A stretch of 64,000 nucleotides of DNA. Source: Streptomyces goshikiensis (GTDB lineage Bacteria; Actinomycetota; Actinomycetes; Streptomycetales; Streptomycetaceae). The DNA lies in NCBI RefSeq assembly GCF_014650555.1, contig NZ_BMVE01000003.1, positions 620,001 through 684,000 on the forward strand, in the 5' to 3' direction. The notes beneath the pieces were generated by a model. That model did no database searches. It saw nothing but the letters and a program-made list of their open reading frames with translations, and was not told where the DNA came from. This document shows, piece by piece, positions 1 through 8,414 of this stretch (position 1 is its first letter; the number at the start of each line of letters is the position of its first letter). A program made the translations under genes and the position numbers.

Positions 1-635
1 CCGGGCGTGGATATCTTGCCGACGGCCGCGTCCTGACTGCCGACCACGTCGAAGAACTCGGTGCTCGTCGGCCCGGGGGAGACGGCCAGCACCCGCAGCG
101 AGGAGGCGCGGGTCTCGAAGGCGATCGCTTCGGTGAGGCTGAGCACGAACGCCTTGGTCGCCCCGTACACCGCCATCGCGGGGGTCGGCTGGTAGGCCGC
201 GGTGCTGGCGAGGGTGACCAGCGCGCCCCGGCCGTCGGCGGCCAGGTCGGGCAGGAAGGCGCGGGTCAGGCCGGCGACCGCCGCCACGTTGAGCTGGATC
301 ATCCGGTCGATCTGCGCGGGGTCCTGCTCCAGGAACGGGCCGTGGCTGCCGAAGCCGGCATTGTTGATCAGCGTCTGGATCCGGATCCCACGGGCTTCGA
401 GCTCCGCGTGCAGGGCCGCGCCCGCTCCCGGCAGGGCCAGGTCGGCCGCGATGGGCGTGGCCCGGATCCCGTGCCGCTTCTCCAGATCCCGCGCGAGTTC
501 CTCAAGCCGGTCCAGGCGGCGTGCCACCAGCACCACGTCCGCGCCGCGCTCGGCCCACTGGCGGGCGAACTCGACGCCGAGTCCCGCGCTCGCCCCGGTG
601 ATGAGGGCCACCGTGCCCCGGTAGGTCATCGACAT
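1..635 (-). CDS. Short-chain dehydrogenase/reductase, C-terminus cut by window edge
   Basis: An NAD(P)-dependent oxidoreductase of the classical SDR family; the substrate cannot be told. The N-terminus reads MSMTYRGTVALITGASAGLG, which contains the TGxxxGxG cofactor loop. NNAG follows near residue 90 and the catalytic YxxxK (VYGATK) near residue 155. The reading frame runs off the left edge, so the last part of the protein is missing. The ATG at 635 has a GGAG about 7 bases upstream; a second ATG at 629 is possible. It diverges from the TetR gene at 735 across 99 bases holding inverted repeats, so that TetR protein is its likely repressor (inference). The family call is firm, the function open. 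Confidence 0.85.
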   Translation of the reverse strand, partial: MSMTYRGTVALITGASAGLGVEFARQWAERGADVVLVARRLDRLEELARDLEKRHGIRATPIAADLALPGAGAALHAELEARGIRIQTLINNAGFGSHGPFLEQDPAQIDRMIQLNVAAVAGLTRAFLPDLAADGRGALVTLASTAAYQPTPAMAVYGATKAFVLSLTEAIAFETRASSLRVLAVSPGPTSTEFFDVVGSQDAAVGKISTP

Positions 636-677
636 GTCGGCTGCTCCACTTCGCTGGGTTACTGCGTACGACATAAT

Positions 678-709
678 CAATGTAGGCATCGCCAGCATTG
701 TAGTCAATG
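678..709. promoter_or_regulatory. Divergent promoter region with inverted-repeat operator
   Basis: Between the divergent SDR and TetR genes lies CATTG-TAGT-CAATG (696-709), a perfect 5-base inverted repeat. A further CAATG at 678-682 also pairs with the CATTG at 696-700. The stretch is clearly richer in A+T than the flanking genes. This is the usual place for autoregulation by a divergently encoded TetR protein. The binding assignment is inference. Confidence 0.5.
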
Positions 710-734
710 ACAACATTCGAGAGAGGGGTCCGTC

Positions 735-1382
735 TTGACCGGCGACGGGTCGTACCACCACGGCAATCTCAGGGCCGCCCTGCTGGAGCGAGCCGAGGCC
801 GTCCTCACCGCCTCGGGGGCGGAGGGCCTGAGCCTGCGGGGCCTCGCCCGGGACTTGGGCGTGAGCCACGCGGCGCCCTCGCGGCACTTCCGCGACCGGC
901 AGGCCCTCCTCGACGCCCTCGCGGTCAGCGGCTTCACCACGCTCAACGCGCGCCTGCGCTCGGCGGCGGCCGGTGGGGCCGACGGGGCTGACGGGGCTGA
1001 CGGGGTCGACGAGACCGCCGGGGCCGCCGGGCCGGTCGGGGCGCGGCTGGCCGGGCTGGGCCGGGCCTACGTGGACTTCGCCGTCGGGCACACGGCGCTG
1101 CTGGACCTGATGTTCACCGTCAAGCACGCCGACGACTCCAGCGCCGAGCTGCGCGAACTCGGCCACGAGAGCCTGCTGATCGTCGCCCGGCTGATGGAGG
1201 AGGGACAACGGACGGGGGCCGTACGCCCGGGCGATCCCGTCCAGCTCGCGCAGGTCGCCTTCTCGACCGTGCACGGCCTCGCCACCCTCGCCGTCGCCGC
1301 GCTCCTCGACGACACCCCCTTGTCCGAGGCGATGGAACTGGCCCTGGAGGTCCTGCTGGCCGGCCTGCGCCCGGGCCGCTGA
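735..1382 (+). CDS. TetR/AcrR family transcriptional regulator
   Basis: A one-component repressor. The N-terminal helix-turn-helix is near residues 25-55 (LSLRGLARDLGVSHAAPSRH). The C-terminal half (YVDFAVGHTALLDLMF onward) resembles the WHG-type TetR ligand-binding domain. The start is TTG at 735 with a GAGAGGGG Shine-Dalgarno just upstream. A small in-frame repeat of Gly-Ala-Asp units (about 977-1010) forms a flexible linker between the two domains. It probably controls itself and the divergent SDR gene through the repeats at 678-709. The ligand is unknown. Confidence 0.88.
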   Translation: MTGDGSYHHGNLRAALLERAEAVLTASGAEGLSLRGLARDLGVSHAAPSRHFRDRQALLDALAVSGFTTLNARLRSAAAGGADGADGADGVDETAGAAGPVGARLAGLGRAYVDFAVGHTALLDLMFTVKHADDSSAELRELGHESLLIVARLMEEGQRTGAVRPGDPVQLAQVAFSTVHGLATLAVAALLDDTPLSEAMELALEVLLAGLRPGR

Positions 1383-1406
1383 ATGCGGTCGGCTCACACA
1401 GACGAA

Positions 1407-1454
1407 CGCCACCCAGAACGGGCTGGCGCCGCAGCGAGCCCGTTCTGAGTGGCG
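1407..1454. terminator. Strong bidirectional terminator hairpin
   Basis: An 18-base stem (1407-1424 pairing with 1437-1454, one mismatch) with a 12-base loop lies between the convergent TetR gene ending at 1382 and the small exported protein ending at 1464. It can serve both strands. There is no U-run, as is common in high-GC actinobacteria. Confidence 0.8.
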
Positions 1455-1463
1455 TGACGGGGG

Positions 1464-1700
1464 TCAGCAGTCGTCGCCGTAACCTCCGCCCCAGCCGCCC
1501 CAGTCGTCGTCATCGTCGTCGTACCAGCCGTGGTGGTGGTTGTATCCGTCGTCATCCCAGCCGCCACCGCTGACGTAGGTGACAGAGTGCGTCGGGGTTG
1601 CCGCGGAGGCAGAACCAGCCGCTCCGAGGGCGGCGCCGCCAGCCATCAGAACACCGATGGCGGACACGGCGAAGAGCCGCTTCACTCTCAGTGATTGCAT
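1464..1700 (-). CDS. Small exported Asp/Gly/His-rich protein
   Basis: About 78 residues. The start (MQSLRVKRLFAVSAIGVLMA) is a basic N-terminus, then a hydrophobic stretch, then a small-residue cleavage region near GSASAATPTHS, so it is a Sec signal peptide. The mature part is only about 45 residues: a Gly-Asp-Tyr-His patch, three consecutive His, six consecutive Asp, a Trp/Gly run and a final Cys. I chose the ATG at 1700 because AAGGG lies 8 bases upstream; an ATG at 1706 is too close to that site. The composition suggests metal binding or a wall-associated acidic peptide, but I recognise no family. Confidence 0.7.
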   Translation of the reverse strand: MQSLRVKRLFAVSAIGVLMAGGAALGAAGSASAATPTHSVTYVSGGGWDDDGYNHHHGWYDDDDDDWGGWGGGYGDDC

Positions 1701-2197
1701 GGTCATAACCCTTCCAGTTGTGTGCCGCTCCTTGCGGCACAGAGCCGATGCCTCTCGCGCAAGGTATGTGCGCGGATCGCGCGGATGGCCCATCGGGTGC
1801 GATGAGTGCGTCTCCGTGTCTACACGGCCTCGACGGCCGCGGACCCCTTCTGGGTGGGCGCGCACATGCATGGCCTCGCGCTGTGACGCATGACTGCGGG
1901 CCGAGGATGTTCCCCGCAGTTGCGGCTCTCACCTACAAAGGCTAGTCACACACGCGCGACCCGGCATCTTGGGCGGAGCGTGCCCGGTTGAGTCCCGGCA
2001 CGGCCGCGCGGCGATCCCTCACCAGGGGCGGCGGGCCGCGGGCCGATCCTCCCCGTCCCTCGATGCCGTCGCACCACCTCTCCCCGATGAGGGGCCGAAG
2101 TGACCTCGTTCGCCCGCCACTTGTCCACGCCGCACCGCCAACGGCGGCGCCCGCCCGCCGGAACGGGTGCGCGGCCCCGCCCATCAGGGGCCCCGCT
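1701..2197. other. Intergenic stretch, no gene seen
   Basis: About 500 bases upstream of the small exported protein and downstream of the minus-strand operon ending at 2198. It should hold the exported protein's promoter and the operon's transcript end. A short CCGCC/GGCGG repeat near 2136-2148 is the only hairpin I noticed. Open frames across it lack family features or convincing start sites. Confidence 0.5.
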
Positions 2198-2893
2198 TCA
2201 GGTGGGTGACGGTGCGTACCGTGCGCGCAGGTCCGTCAGGTAGGCGTCCGGGTCCGGGAAGGGCTGGTCCTGGGCGCCGTGGCGGTGCAGGCTCAGGCGG
2301 CCGTCGGGGTGCAGGGTCACGGTGGTCGTCGCCCGGCGGGCCCGGCCGTCCGCCGGGTCGTCGGCGGGATGCGGCGCGCGCAGGACGGGGACGGTGGCGG
2401 GGAACACGGCCAGCGCTTCGGCGGGGGTGGCGGCGGGCGGCCCGCCGGTGCGGTTGGCGCTGCTCACGTACAGCACGGGGTGTTCGTCCAGGAGCGGCGC
2501 GAGCGGCTGCCAGCGGGCGCCGAAGAGCAGGACCCAGCCGTCCTTGCAGGCGGGCGCGAGCCAGTCGGGCCACCGGGCCCCCGCGCGGAGCGGCAGCAGC
2601 AGGGTGAGGTGTTCCTCGGCCAGCAGTCGGCCGGCCAGGGCGATGCCCGCGGCGTCGAGTGCGGTGCGGGCGGTGACGGCGTGGCGGGTGCCGGCGTGGT
2701 GGGCCCACAGGGCGACCGGCTGGCCGGAGGGCCTCGCCTTGGCCTCGTTCACGGCCCGCGGCCTGGTGGCGGCGACGACGTACGTGAGCGGAGCGGGGTT
2801 CGGCAGCACCACGGCCGCACCACCGCGCAGGGCCCGGCGGGCCTCGTCCATGTCTGCCGCGTCCCGGGGCGGCGGGGCGGATCCGATGCTCAC
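2198..2893 (-). CDS. YrdC/Sua5/YciO-domain protein (carbamoyl-adenylate type)
   Basis: 231 residues. The YrdC fold binds ATP and carbamoylated substrates. In Sua5/TsaC it makes threonylcarbamoyl-AMP for tRNA t6A, and in TobZ-type carbamoyltransferases it makes carbamoyl-AMP. Visible family features are the basic KARPSGQPVALW segment near residue 55 and the SSANRTGGPP motif near residue 155. The GTG start at 2893 shares GTGA with the stop of the upstream isopropylmalate-synthase-like gene, so it is the last gene of the ten-gene operon and translationally coupled. A housekeeping Sua5 is normally elsewhere in Streptomyces, so a pathway role here (such as carbamoyl transfer) is plausible but inferred. 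Confidence 0.72.
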   Translation of the reverse strand: MSIGSAPPPRDAADMDEARRALRGGAAVVLPNPAPLTYVVAATRPRAVNEAKARPSGQPVALWAHHAGTRHAVTARTALDAAGIALAGRLLAEEHLTLLLPLRAGARWPDWLAPACKDGWVLLFGARWQPLAPLLDEHPVLYVSSANRTGGPPAATPAEALAVFPATVPVLRAPHPADDPADGRARRATTTVTLHPDGRLSLHRHGAQDQPFPDPDAYLTDLRARYAPSPT

Positions 2894-4200
2894 CGCGTGT
2901 CCTCGCCGGCGCCCTGGGTGAGGCCGTCGAGGTAGTCGGCGAAGGCGTCGTCCTCGACCACGGCCCGGCCGGTGCGGTAGGCACGCCCCTTGACCCATGC
3001 CATCGCCGTACGGGTCCGCTCGCCGTCGAGGGTGTGCCCGAGGCGGGCGGCCACCGCGGCCACGACCCGGGCGCTGGCCAGGTGCGTGAGGACCACGCGC
3101 GGAGTGATGCCCAGCAGCTCCTGGGGGTCGTACGGCTGGAAGAGCCGTGGGTGGACGAAGGGAGTGCCGGTGGAGATGGAGCCCACCCCGGTCCCGACGA
3201 TGGGCGTGGTGACGCCCAGCGGGACACCGGTCTCCCCGGCCACCATCTCCGCGATGACCGGCAGCCGCGTCAGATCGGGCGGTGACCACCACGGCGCGGC
3301 GCCCGCTCCCAGGAGTTCGCGGGCGTGCCGGGCGAGCAGGAAAAGCAGTTGCTCGGTGGCGACCATGCCGGCCCGCTCGGCGATGCCCAGCCAGGAGGAG
3401 GACACCACCCGGACCCCCGCCGCCAGCGCCTCCAGGGTGTTGGCCAGTCCCAGACCGAGATCGTTGTGCAGGTGGGAGGCCAGTACGACCTCACTTCCGG
3501 CTTCCGCGCGCACCCGGCGGAACATCTCCGCGCAGCCGGAGGGAAGTTGGGCGCCCACCGTGTCCGCCAGGACGACCAGCCCCGCCCCCGCCCCGGTCAT
3601 GGCCCGCGCGTAGTGCGCCATCAGTGCGTGGTCGGCACGGGAAGCGTCCGCCAGGCACACGTCCACCGCGACCCCCTCGTCCAGGTCGCGGGCCCGTTTC
3701 ACGAGATCGACCCCGGCCTGAAGGGCTTCCCGGGCGGCGCGGTGGACCATCACCCGCGCCATCGCCTCCGACGCTGGCACCACCACCATCACCCGGGCAT
3801 GACGGCTGCCCCGTACGGAAGCCACCGCCTGCTCCAGGTCCCGCCGCGCCCCGCGGCAGACCGCCGCGACGCTCACCGCGCCCTCTGCCTCCCCCGCGAC
3901 CCGGCGTACGGCTTCGAACTCCTCCCCGCACACCGCGGGGAATCCGGCGGCGAACACCACGTGCCGGGGGCCGTCCGAGCCGAAGATCCGGCCCGTCTCG
4001 CGCGCGAGCCGCACCCGGAAACCCGCCGTCATCAGCGTCTTCGCCTGCGCGCCGTCCCGGGCCGACTCCTCCCACAGCACCACCCGCCCCGCACCGGCCG
4101 ACTCCCGCACCAGATCCACCCGCACCACTCCCCACGCGCCCGGGCGCCGGACATCGGGCTGACGCCACCACCTGGTCAACGACCCGTCAGCGCCGTGCAC
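2890..4200 (-). CDS. DRE-TIM acyltransferase/lyase, isopropylmalate/homocitrate-synthase-like
   Basis: About 436 residues. This superfamily condenses acyl-CoA with a 2-oxo acid, or cleaves the reverse. RDGAQ near residue 50 replaces the usual LRDGEQ; ADTVG comes near residue 210 and the metal-binding HLHND near residue 245, followed by LGLGLANTLEA. The C-terminal LeuA regulatory domain of true isopropylmalate synthase is absent, so it is not the leucine enzyme. The start is uncertain: GTG at 4200 is the first reasonable codon upstream of the conserved core, but its ribosome site is weak, and an AGGAGG lies further up at about 4271. It overlaps the YrdC gene by 4 bases. Substrates are unknown. 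Confidence 0.7.
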   Translation of the reverse strand: MHGADGSLTRWWRQPDVRRPGAWGVVRVDLVRESAGAGRVVLWEESARDGAQAKTLMTAGFRVRLARETGRIFGSDGPRHVVFAAGFPAVCGEEFEAVRRVAGEAEGAVSVAAVCRGARRDLEQAVASVRGSRHARVMVVVPASEAMARVMVHRAAREALQAGVDLVKRARDLDEGVAVDVCLADASRADHALMAHYARAMTGAGAGLVVLADTVGAQLPSGCAEMFRRVRAEAGSEVVLASHLHNDLGLGLANTLEALAAGVRVVSSSWLGIAERAGMVATEQLLFLLARHARELLGAGAAPWWSPPDLTRLPVIAEMVAGETGVPLGVTTPIVGTGVGSISTGTPFVHPRLFQPYDPQELLGITPRVVLTHLASARVVAAVAARLGHTLDGERTRTAMAWVKGRAYRTGRAVVEDDAFADYLDGLTQGAGEDTR

Positions 4201-4264
4201 TCGCTCGAACTTACGTTGCCCGTACAGGGCTTGTGGCCCCAGCCGGTACGCGCGGCCGTTCCGG

Positions 4265-4831
4265 TCAGTCCCTCCTACTGCCGCCGTCGCCCGCGCCGGG
4301 CAGGAGGCGGGTGCGGTCCGGTCCGTCCGCCCGGTACGGGACGGGGTCCCCGGGCTGGTGGAAGTGGACGGCGCCTGGCAGTCCGGCGCGGTAGGCGTCC
4401 AGGCCGGCGCGACAGTAGGCCACCATCGGCTCGGCCGGCGCGTCGAGCGGGTACCAGCCCATGGCGTCGCACACGGCGGGCTCCATGACGCGCGGCTCAC
4501 CGCCGAACCGCCGGACCTCGAAGAACAGGCCGATCCGGGCGCCGCCGAAGGGGCTGCGGTGGTGAACGGTGACCGCGAGGGTCACGTCCGCCCGGTCGAT
4601 GACGACCCCGGTCTCCTCGGCGGCCTCGCGGATCACGGCCTCGACCATGTCCTCGTGGGGGCCGTCGAGATGGCCCGACGGCAGGTGCCACAACCCGGCG
4701 GCGTACACGTCGCCGGCGCGGCGGGAGAGGAGCACCTCGGCGCCCCTCCCGCCGGCGCGGCGCAGGATCAGGTGGACGTCCACGGTCAGCCGGTAGCGCT
4801 CGCGGCCGGCCACCGAGTCGTACGAGGTCAC
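4265..4831 (-). CDS. Nudix hydrolase
   Basis: 188 residues. Nudix enzymes hydrolyse nucleoside diphosphates linked to another moiety. The box reads GHLDGPHEDMVEAVIREAAE with ETGV following; it keeps the REUxEExGU core, with one extra residue between the first Gly and the first Glu. The fold spans roughly residues 15-150. The GTG at 4831 has GGAG 5 bases upstream. It lies between the triple-Nudix gene and the DRE-TIM gene in the same operon. The substrate is not predictable. Confidence 0.85.
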   Translation of the reverse strand: MTSYDSVAGRERYRLTVDVHLILRRAGGRGAEVLLSRRAGDVYAAGLWHLPSGHLDGPHEDMVEAVIREAAEETGVVIDRADVTLAVTVHHRSPFGGARIGLFFEVRRFGGEPRVMEPAVCDAMGWYPLDAPAEPMVAYCRAGLDAYRAGLPGAVHFHQPGDPVPYRADGPDRTRLLPGAGDGGSRRD

Positions 4832-4897
4832 ATCGGCTCCGATCAGCTCAGATGCCCCGGTGCCCGGGGCGGGTCGGTGGCGGTTCGCGCCGCCGGG

Positions 4898-6349
4898 TCA
4901 GGTCCAGCCGAGCTCGGTGTACGGGCGGCCCGCGCGGATGCCCTCGATCGCGGCCCGCGCGTACGGGACGATCGGGTCCGGCAGGGCATCCGCCGGCCAC
5001 CAGCCCCAGGACAGACACCGGTCCGGTTCGCGCACCTCCGGGCTTCCCCGCCAGCGCCGGGCCCGGAAGACCAGCTGCATCCTCGGCTGCGCCCCCGCCC
5101 CCTCCACGACGTGCACCAGGTGGGCCAGCTCCACGTCTGCCGGGTCGATGACCAGCCCGGCCTCCTCCCGTGCCTCCCGCACCAGACAGCTCACCGCCGA
5201 CTCCCGCTCGCAGTGCCCGGCCAGGAAGTGATGCGTGGACCCCGCGTACGCGCTGTCCGGGTGCCGTAGCCCGAGCAGGACCTGTCCGTCGCGCTCCAGG
5301 TAGAGGTGGACGCCGACGACATGCGGAACGCTCCGGGCCGGCGACGACCCGGACGCCCGGCCGGAAGCGGGGGGCTGCCCGGCCGCGTGCCGGCGCACCA
5401 GCTCCAGGGTGGCCGGGCTCAGCCGCAGGCGGGGCATCGTCCCGGGGTCGAACCAGGCGAGCATCACCCCTTCGGTGAGGGGCAGGGCGGCGGGGTCTCC
5501 GCTCCAGCGCCCGGCGAAGACCCGCACCGGGACGGTCAGGCCGTCCGTACCGGTGGCCCACTCCACGGCGAGCGGTTCCAGTACGGCAGGTTCGAGTCCG
5601 GCCTCCTCGCGCAGCTCGCGGCGTACGGTCTCCTCCAGCGAGGCGTCCTGCGGCTCGCGGCCACCGCCCAGCAGGGCCCAGGACCCCGGCTCCCAGATGC
5701 CGGGCACGTCGTCCCGGAGGTGCAGCAGGTAGCGGCCCTGACCGTCGTGGATCAGGGCCGAGGCGTTCACCGGTTCGACGACGCCGTCGAGCCCGGAGGC
5801 CAGCAGCTTGGCCCGCAGGGTCGGCGAGCCGACCTGGTCGAAGGGGAGCCACCGCAGCCACTGCGACCCCGGCCCCGCCCCCGGCCCGGAATCCGCCTCG
5901 GCATCGGCCAGGCAGAAGACGAACCGGAAGTCGTAGTGCCGGTGGGCCGGCCGGCCCTCGGCGGGGCTCGCCTCGACGTCGTGGACGGCGATGTCCAGGG
6001 GGCCGCTCAGGAACGCGGCGGTGACGCACAGGGCGCCGGGCGGGATCCCGGCCTCCTCCCGGAGTCCGCGCAGCGCCGCTTCGAGGAGCGTGCGGTCCGA
6101 GGCCGCCACCCGCCCACCCGGCGCGCGGGGTGTGTCGCCCGTCGCCGGGTGGTGGATGTGCAGGACCCGCCGGGACCGGTCGATCACGACGGCGCTGCAC
6201 GTGACGCGCGCCGGCGGCGCGGCGGGGTCCGTGGCGCCGGGCGCGGTCGCCGGATCCTCCAACAGGGGCGCCAGCAGATCCCGTTCGCCGGGGTGGCGCT
6301 CCAGGTAGGAGGTGACGAGCTCGTGGATGTCGGAGCGGGCGATCGGCAA
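4898..6349 (-). CDS. Three-domain Nudix protein
   Basis: 483 residues with three successive Nudix-like domains, roughly 45-165, 190-310 and 335-470. Box 1 (near residue 80) keeps REEAGI but has RG in place of RE and no acidic residue at the first Glu position. Box 2 (GGGREPQDASLEETVRREL, then REEAGL) has Ala where the first Glu is expected. Box 3 (GHCERESAVSCLVREAREEA) is the most complete. This suggests one active and two degenerate domains, or a pseudo-oligomer in one chain. The start is a TTG at 6349 with a GAGG 5-6 bases upstream. Most Nudix proteins have a single domain, so triplication is unusual. Function unknown. Confidence 0.8.
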   Translation of the reverse strand: MPIARSDIHELVTSYLERHPGERDLLAPLLEDPATAPGATDPAAPPARVTCSAVVIDRSRRVLHIHHPATGDTPRAPGGRVAASDRTLLEAALRGLREEAGIPPGALCVTAAFLSGPLDIAVHDVEASPAEGRPAHRHYDFRFVFCLADAEADSGPGAGPGSQWLRWLPFDQVGSPTLRAKLLASGLDGVVEPVNASALIHDGQGRYLLHLRDDVPGIWEPGSWALLGGGREPQDASLEETVRRELREEAGLEPAVLEPLAVEWATGTDGLTVPVRVFAGRWSGDPAALPLTEGVMLAWFDPGTMPRLRLSPATLELVRRHAAGQPPASGRASGSSPARSVPHVVGVHLYLERDGQVLLGLRHPDSAYAGSTHHFLAGHCERESAVSCLVREAREEAGLVIDPADVELAHLVHVVEGAGAQPRMQLVFRARRWRGSPEVREPDRCLSWGWWPADALPDPIVPYARAAIEGIRAGRPYTELGWT

Positions 6350-6441
6350 GGCGGCCTCACAGACGGGGGAGCGGACCGGAGCTCCAGAGGGTGGGCTGTG
6401 GGTACCCCGGTGCTCCTGGAACGGCCGCGATCCGGTGCGGG

Positions 6442-7044
6442 TTACGGCCGGGCGGCGGTGTAGGGGCGGACGTCGATGACCGTCATGCCCGCCGCGCGGG
6501 CCGCTTCGATGCCCTCGTCGCTGTCCTCGTACACCGTGCAGCGCGAGGGGTGCGCCGCGAGGCGCTCGGCCGCGAGCAGGAAGATGTCGGGCGCCGGCTT
6601 GCCCCGCTGGACGTCGTCACGGGTCACCAGGGTGTCGAAGTGCTCCCTGAACGGCTGGTGGCGCAGGGTCTCCTCGATGACGCGGCGCGCCCCGCCGGAC
6701 GCCACCGCCATCGGGACCAGGCCGTGCATGGCCTCGACGACCCGCAGTACCTCCCGGTGCGGTCGTACGGCGTGCGCCTGCGTGAGGAACAGCTCGTCGC
6801 GGTCGGCGACGAGCAGCTCCACCGGGCGGGAGGGCGTCAGGGCGCGCTCCTCCACCAGGACGCGGATCATCTCCGCCGACGAGAGGCCCGTACGGGCGTC
6901 GAACCACTCCTGTTCCAGGACCACGCCCTCCGGGGCCAGGACGGCGGCCATGGCCCGGTAGTTGGCGTACTGGCTGTCGACCAGGGTGCCGTCCCAGTCG
7001 AAGAGGAGGCAGTCGGCGTGGCGGGGGGCGAGCTCGGGATGCAT
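6442..7044 (-). CDS. HAD-superfamily phosphatase/phosphoglucomutase-like
   Basis: About 200 residues, cytosolic. Motif I is DWDGTLVDS near residue 17, motif II ASGGA near 115, motif III GKPAPD near 150 and motif IV EDSDEGIEAA near 172. This is the beta-phosphoglucomutase-like subfamily with an alpha-helical cap, which acts on sugar phosphates. In this operon it could remove the phosphate from a phosphorylated cyclitol (inference). The ATG at 7044 has GAAGG 10 bases upstream; a TTG at 7050 is the alternative. Confidence 0.82.
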   Translation of the reverse strand: MHPELAPRHADCLLFDWDGTLVDSQYANYRAMAAVLAPEGVVLEQEWFDARTGLSSAEMIRVLVEERALTPSRPVELLVADRDELFLTQAHAVRPHREVLRVVEAMHGLVPMAVASGGARRVIEETLRHQPFREHFDTLVTRDDVQRGKPAPDIFLLAAERLAAHPSRCTVYEDSDEGIEAARAAGMTVIDVRPYTAARP

Positions 7045-7079
7045 GGGCAACGCACCTTCGGGATGGGGTGGGAGAGTGG

Positions 7080-8414
7080 TCAGTCGGCGTGGCGGACGGG
7101 GATCGCCGGTGGGGCGGTCGTGGTCAGTGGCCTACCCCGTGTCTCGGGCATCCACCGGGCCAGGCCCAGCGCCGACGCGCCCGTGACGGCCGCGTACAGG
7201 GCGAAGGTCCCGGCCAGCGACAGGTGCTGGACCAGCGGGAGGAACGTGGTGGCGACCACGAAGTCGGCCGCCCAGTGGGCCGCGGTGGCCAGGCTCATCA
7301 GCGCTCCCCGGGCCTCGGAGGGGTAGATCTCCGAGATGTACACCCAGAACACCGCGGCCGGGCCGACCGCCCCGGCCGTGATGAAGACGCACAGCAGCAG
7401 GGCGGTGACGGCGCCCTCGTGACCGAGGAGTCCGGCGGCCGTGATCCCCAGCGCGGTGAGCGCCATGACGGCGAGCCCGCCGATCATCAGCGGCCGCCGC
7501 CCCCACCGGTCCAGGCACAGCACGGTGACCACCGTCGCCGCGACGTTGCACAGCCCCACCAGGATCGAGCCGACGATGCCGCCGGCCGAGGTGAGACCGC
7601 TGGAGGCCAGGATCGTCGGCGCGTAGTAGATGGCGGTGTTCAGGCCCGTCAGGTGGACCAGGACGGCGATCGCGAGACCCAGCACCACCCACCGGCGGCC
7701 GGCCCGCGCGCAGGCCAGGCGCAGACCGGTGCTGCGGACCGGGCCCTGAGCCGGGACCTCGGGGCCGCCCCCCGTCCCGATGCCGAGCCGGGCCGCCGCC
7801 AGCGCCGCCCGCTCGCCGTGCCCCCGGCTGCGCAGCCAGTCCGGCGACTCGGGTACGAGGAACATCCCGCCCAGCAGCAGGAGGGCCGGGGCGATGCCCA
7901 GGGCCATCATCCAGCGCCAGGCTCCGGCCGGTTCGAGGGCGTAGGCGACGACGTAGGACAGCAGCAGCCCGATCGTGATCATGAGCTGGTTGAGCGTGAC
8001 CAGGGCGCCCCGCCGGGCCGGCGGGGCGATCTCCGAGATGTACAGCGGCACCGCGAAGGACGTGGCGCCCAGGGACAGTCCGACCAGGAAGCGCCCGGCG
8101 AGGAGCGAGCCGGTGCCGATGGCGGCGGCGGAGGCGAGCGTGCCGGCCGCGTACACCGCGGCCGCGGCGCCGATCACCGGGAGCCGGCCGAAGCGGTCCG
8201 CGAGCCGGCCGCTGCTGGGAGCCGTCAGCGCGGCTCCCAGCAGGGCGGCGGACACCGCGGCGCCCTGTACCCAGGACGACAGGCCGTACTCGGCGGTCAC
8301 CAGCGGCAGGGCCCCGGCGATGACGCCCGTGCCGTAGCCGAAGAGCAGCCCCCCGACGGAGGCGACGCAGACCGTCAGGGTGCGGGTGGCCGCCGGGGAT
8401 CCCGTGGGCCTCAC
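7080..8414 (-). CDS. Sugar-porter family MFS transporter
   Basis: 444 residues with about 12 hydrophobic segments. Family marks are LLFGYGTGVIAGAL in the first helix, GRLADRFGR after helix 2, PESPDWL before the central loop, DRWGRRP in the second half, and PETRG at the C-terminal end. The sugar-porter family moves hexoses, inositol and similar polyols with protons. The GTG start at 8414 overlaps the stop of the Gfo/Idh gene (GTGA). In a cyclitol operon it is a good candidate for import of a polyol or export of the product (inference). Confidence 0.88.
   Translation of the reverse strand: MRPTGSPAATRTLTVCVASVGGLLFGYGTGVIAGALPLVTAEYGLSSWVQGAAVSAALLGAALTAPSSGRLADRFGRLPVIGAAAAVYAAGTLASAAAIGTGSLLAGRFLVGLSLGATSFAVPLYISEIAPPARRGALVTLNQLMITIGLLLSYVVAYALEPAGAWRWMMALGIAPALLLLGGMFLVPESPDWLRSRGHGERAALAAARLGIGTGGGPEVPAQGPVRSTGLRLACARAGRRWVVLGLAIAVLVHLTGLNTAIYYAPTILASSGLTSAGGIVGSILVGLCNVAATVVTVLCLDRWGRRPLMIGGLAVMALTALGITAAGLLGHEGAVTALLLCVFITAGAVGPAAVFWVYISEIYPSEARGALMSLATAAHWAADFVVATTFLPLVQHLSLAGTFALYAAVTGASALGLARWMPETRGRPLTTTAPPAIPVRHAD

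Noticed and set aside
202..710. Plus-strand open frames opposite the first SDR gene
   Set aside because: They are Arg/Ser-rich shadows of the minus-strand SDR, which has clear family motifs.
1718..2209. Several short frames in the gap before 2198
   Set aside because: No start sites with ribosome binding, no family features and Arg/Pro-rich composition typical of non-coding high-GC DNA.
3282..4488. Long plus-strand frames over the DRE-TIM gene
   Set aside because: Composition is that of antisense to a real gene; the minus strand has HLHND and ADTVG motifs.
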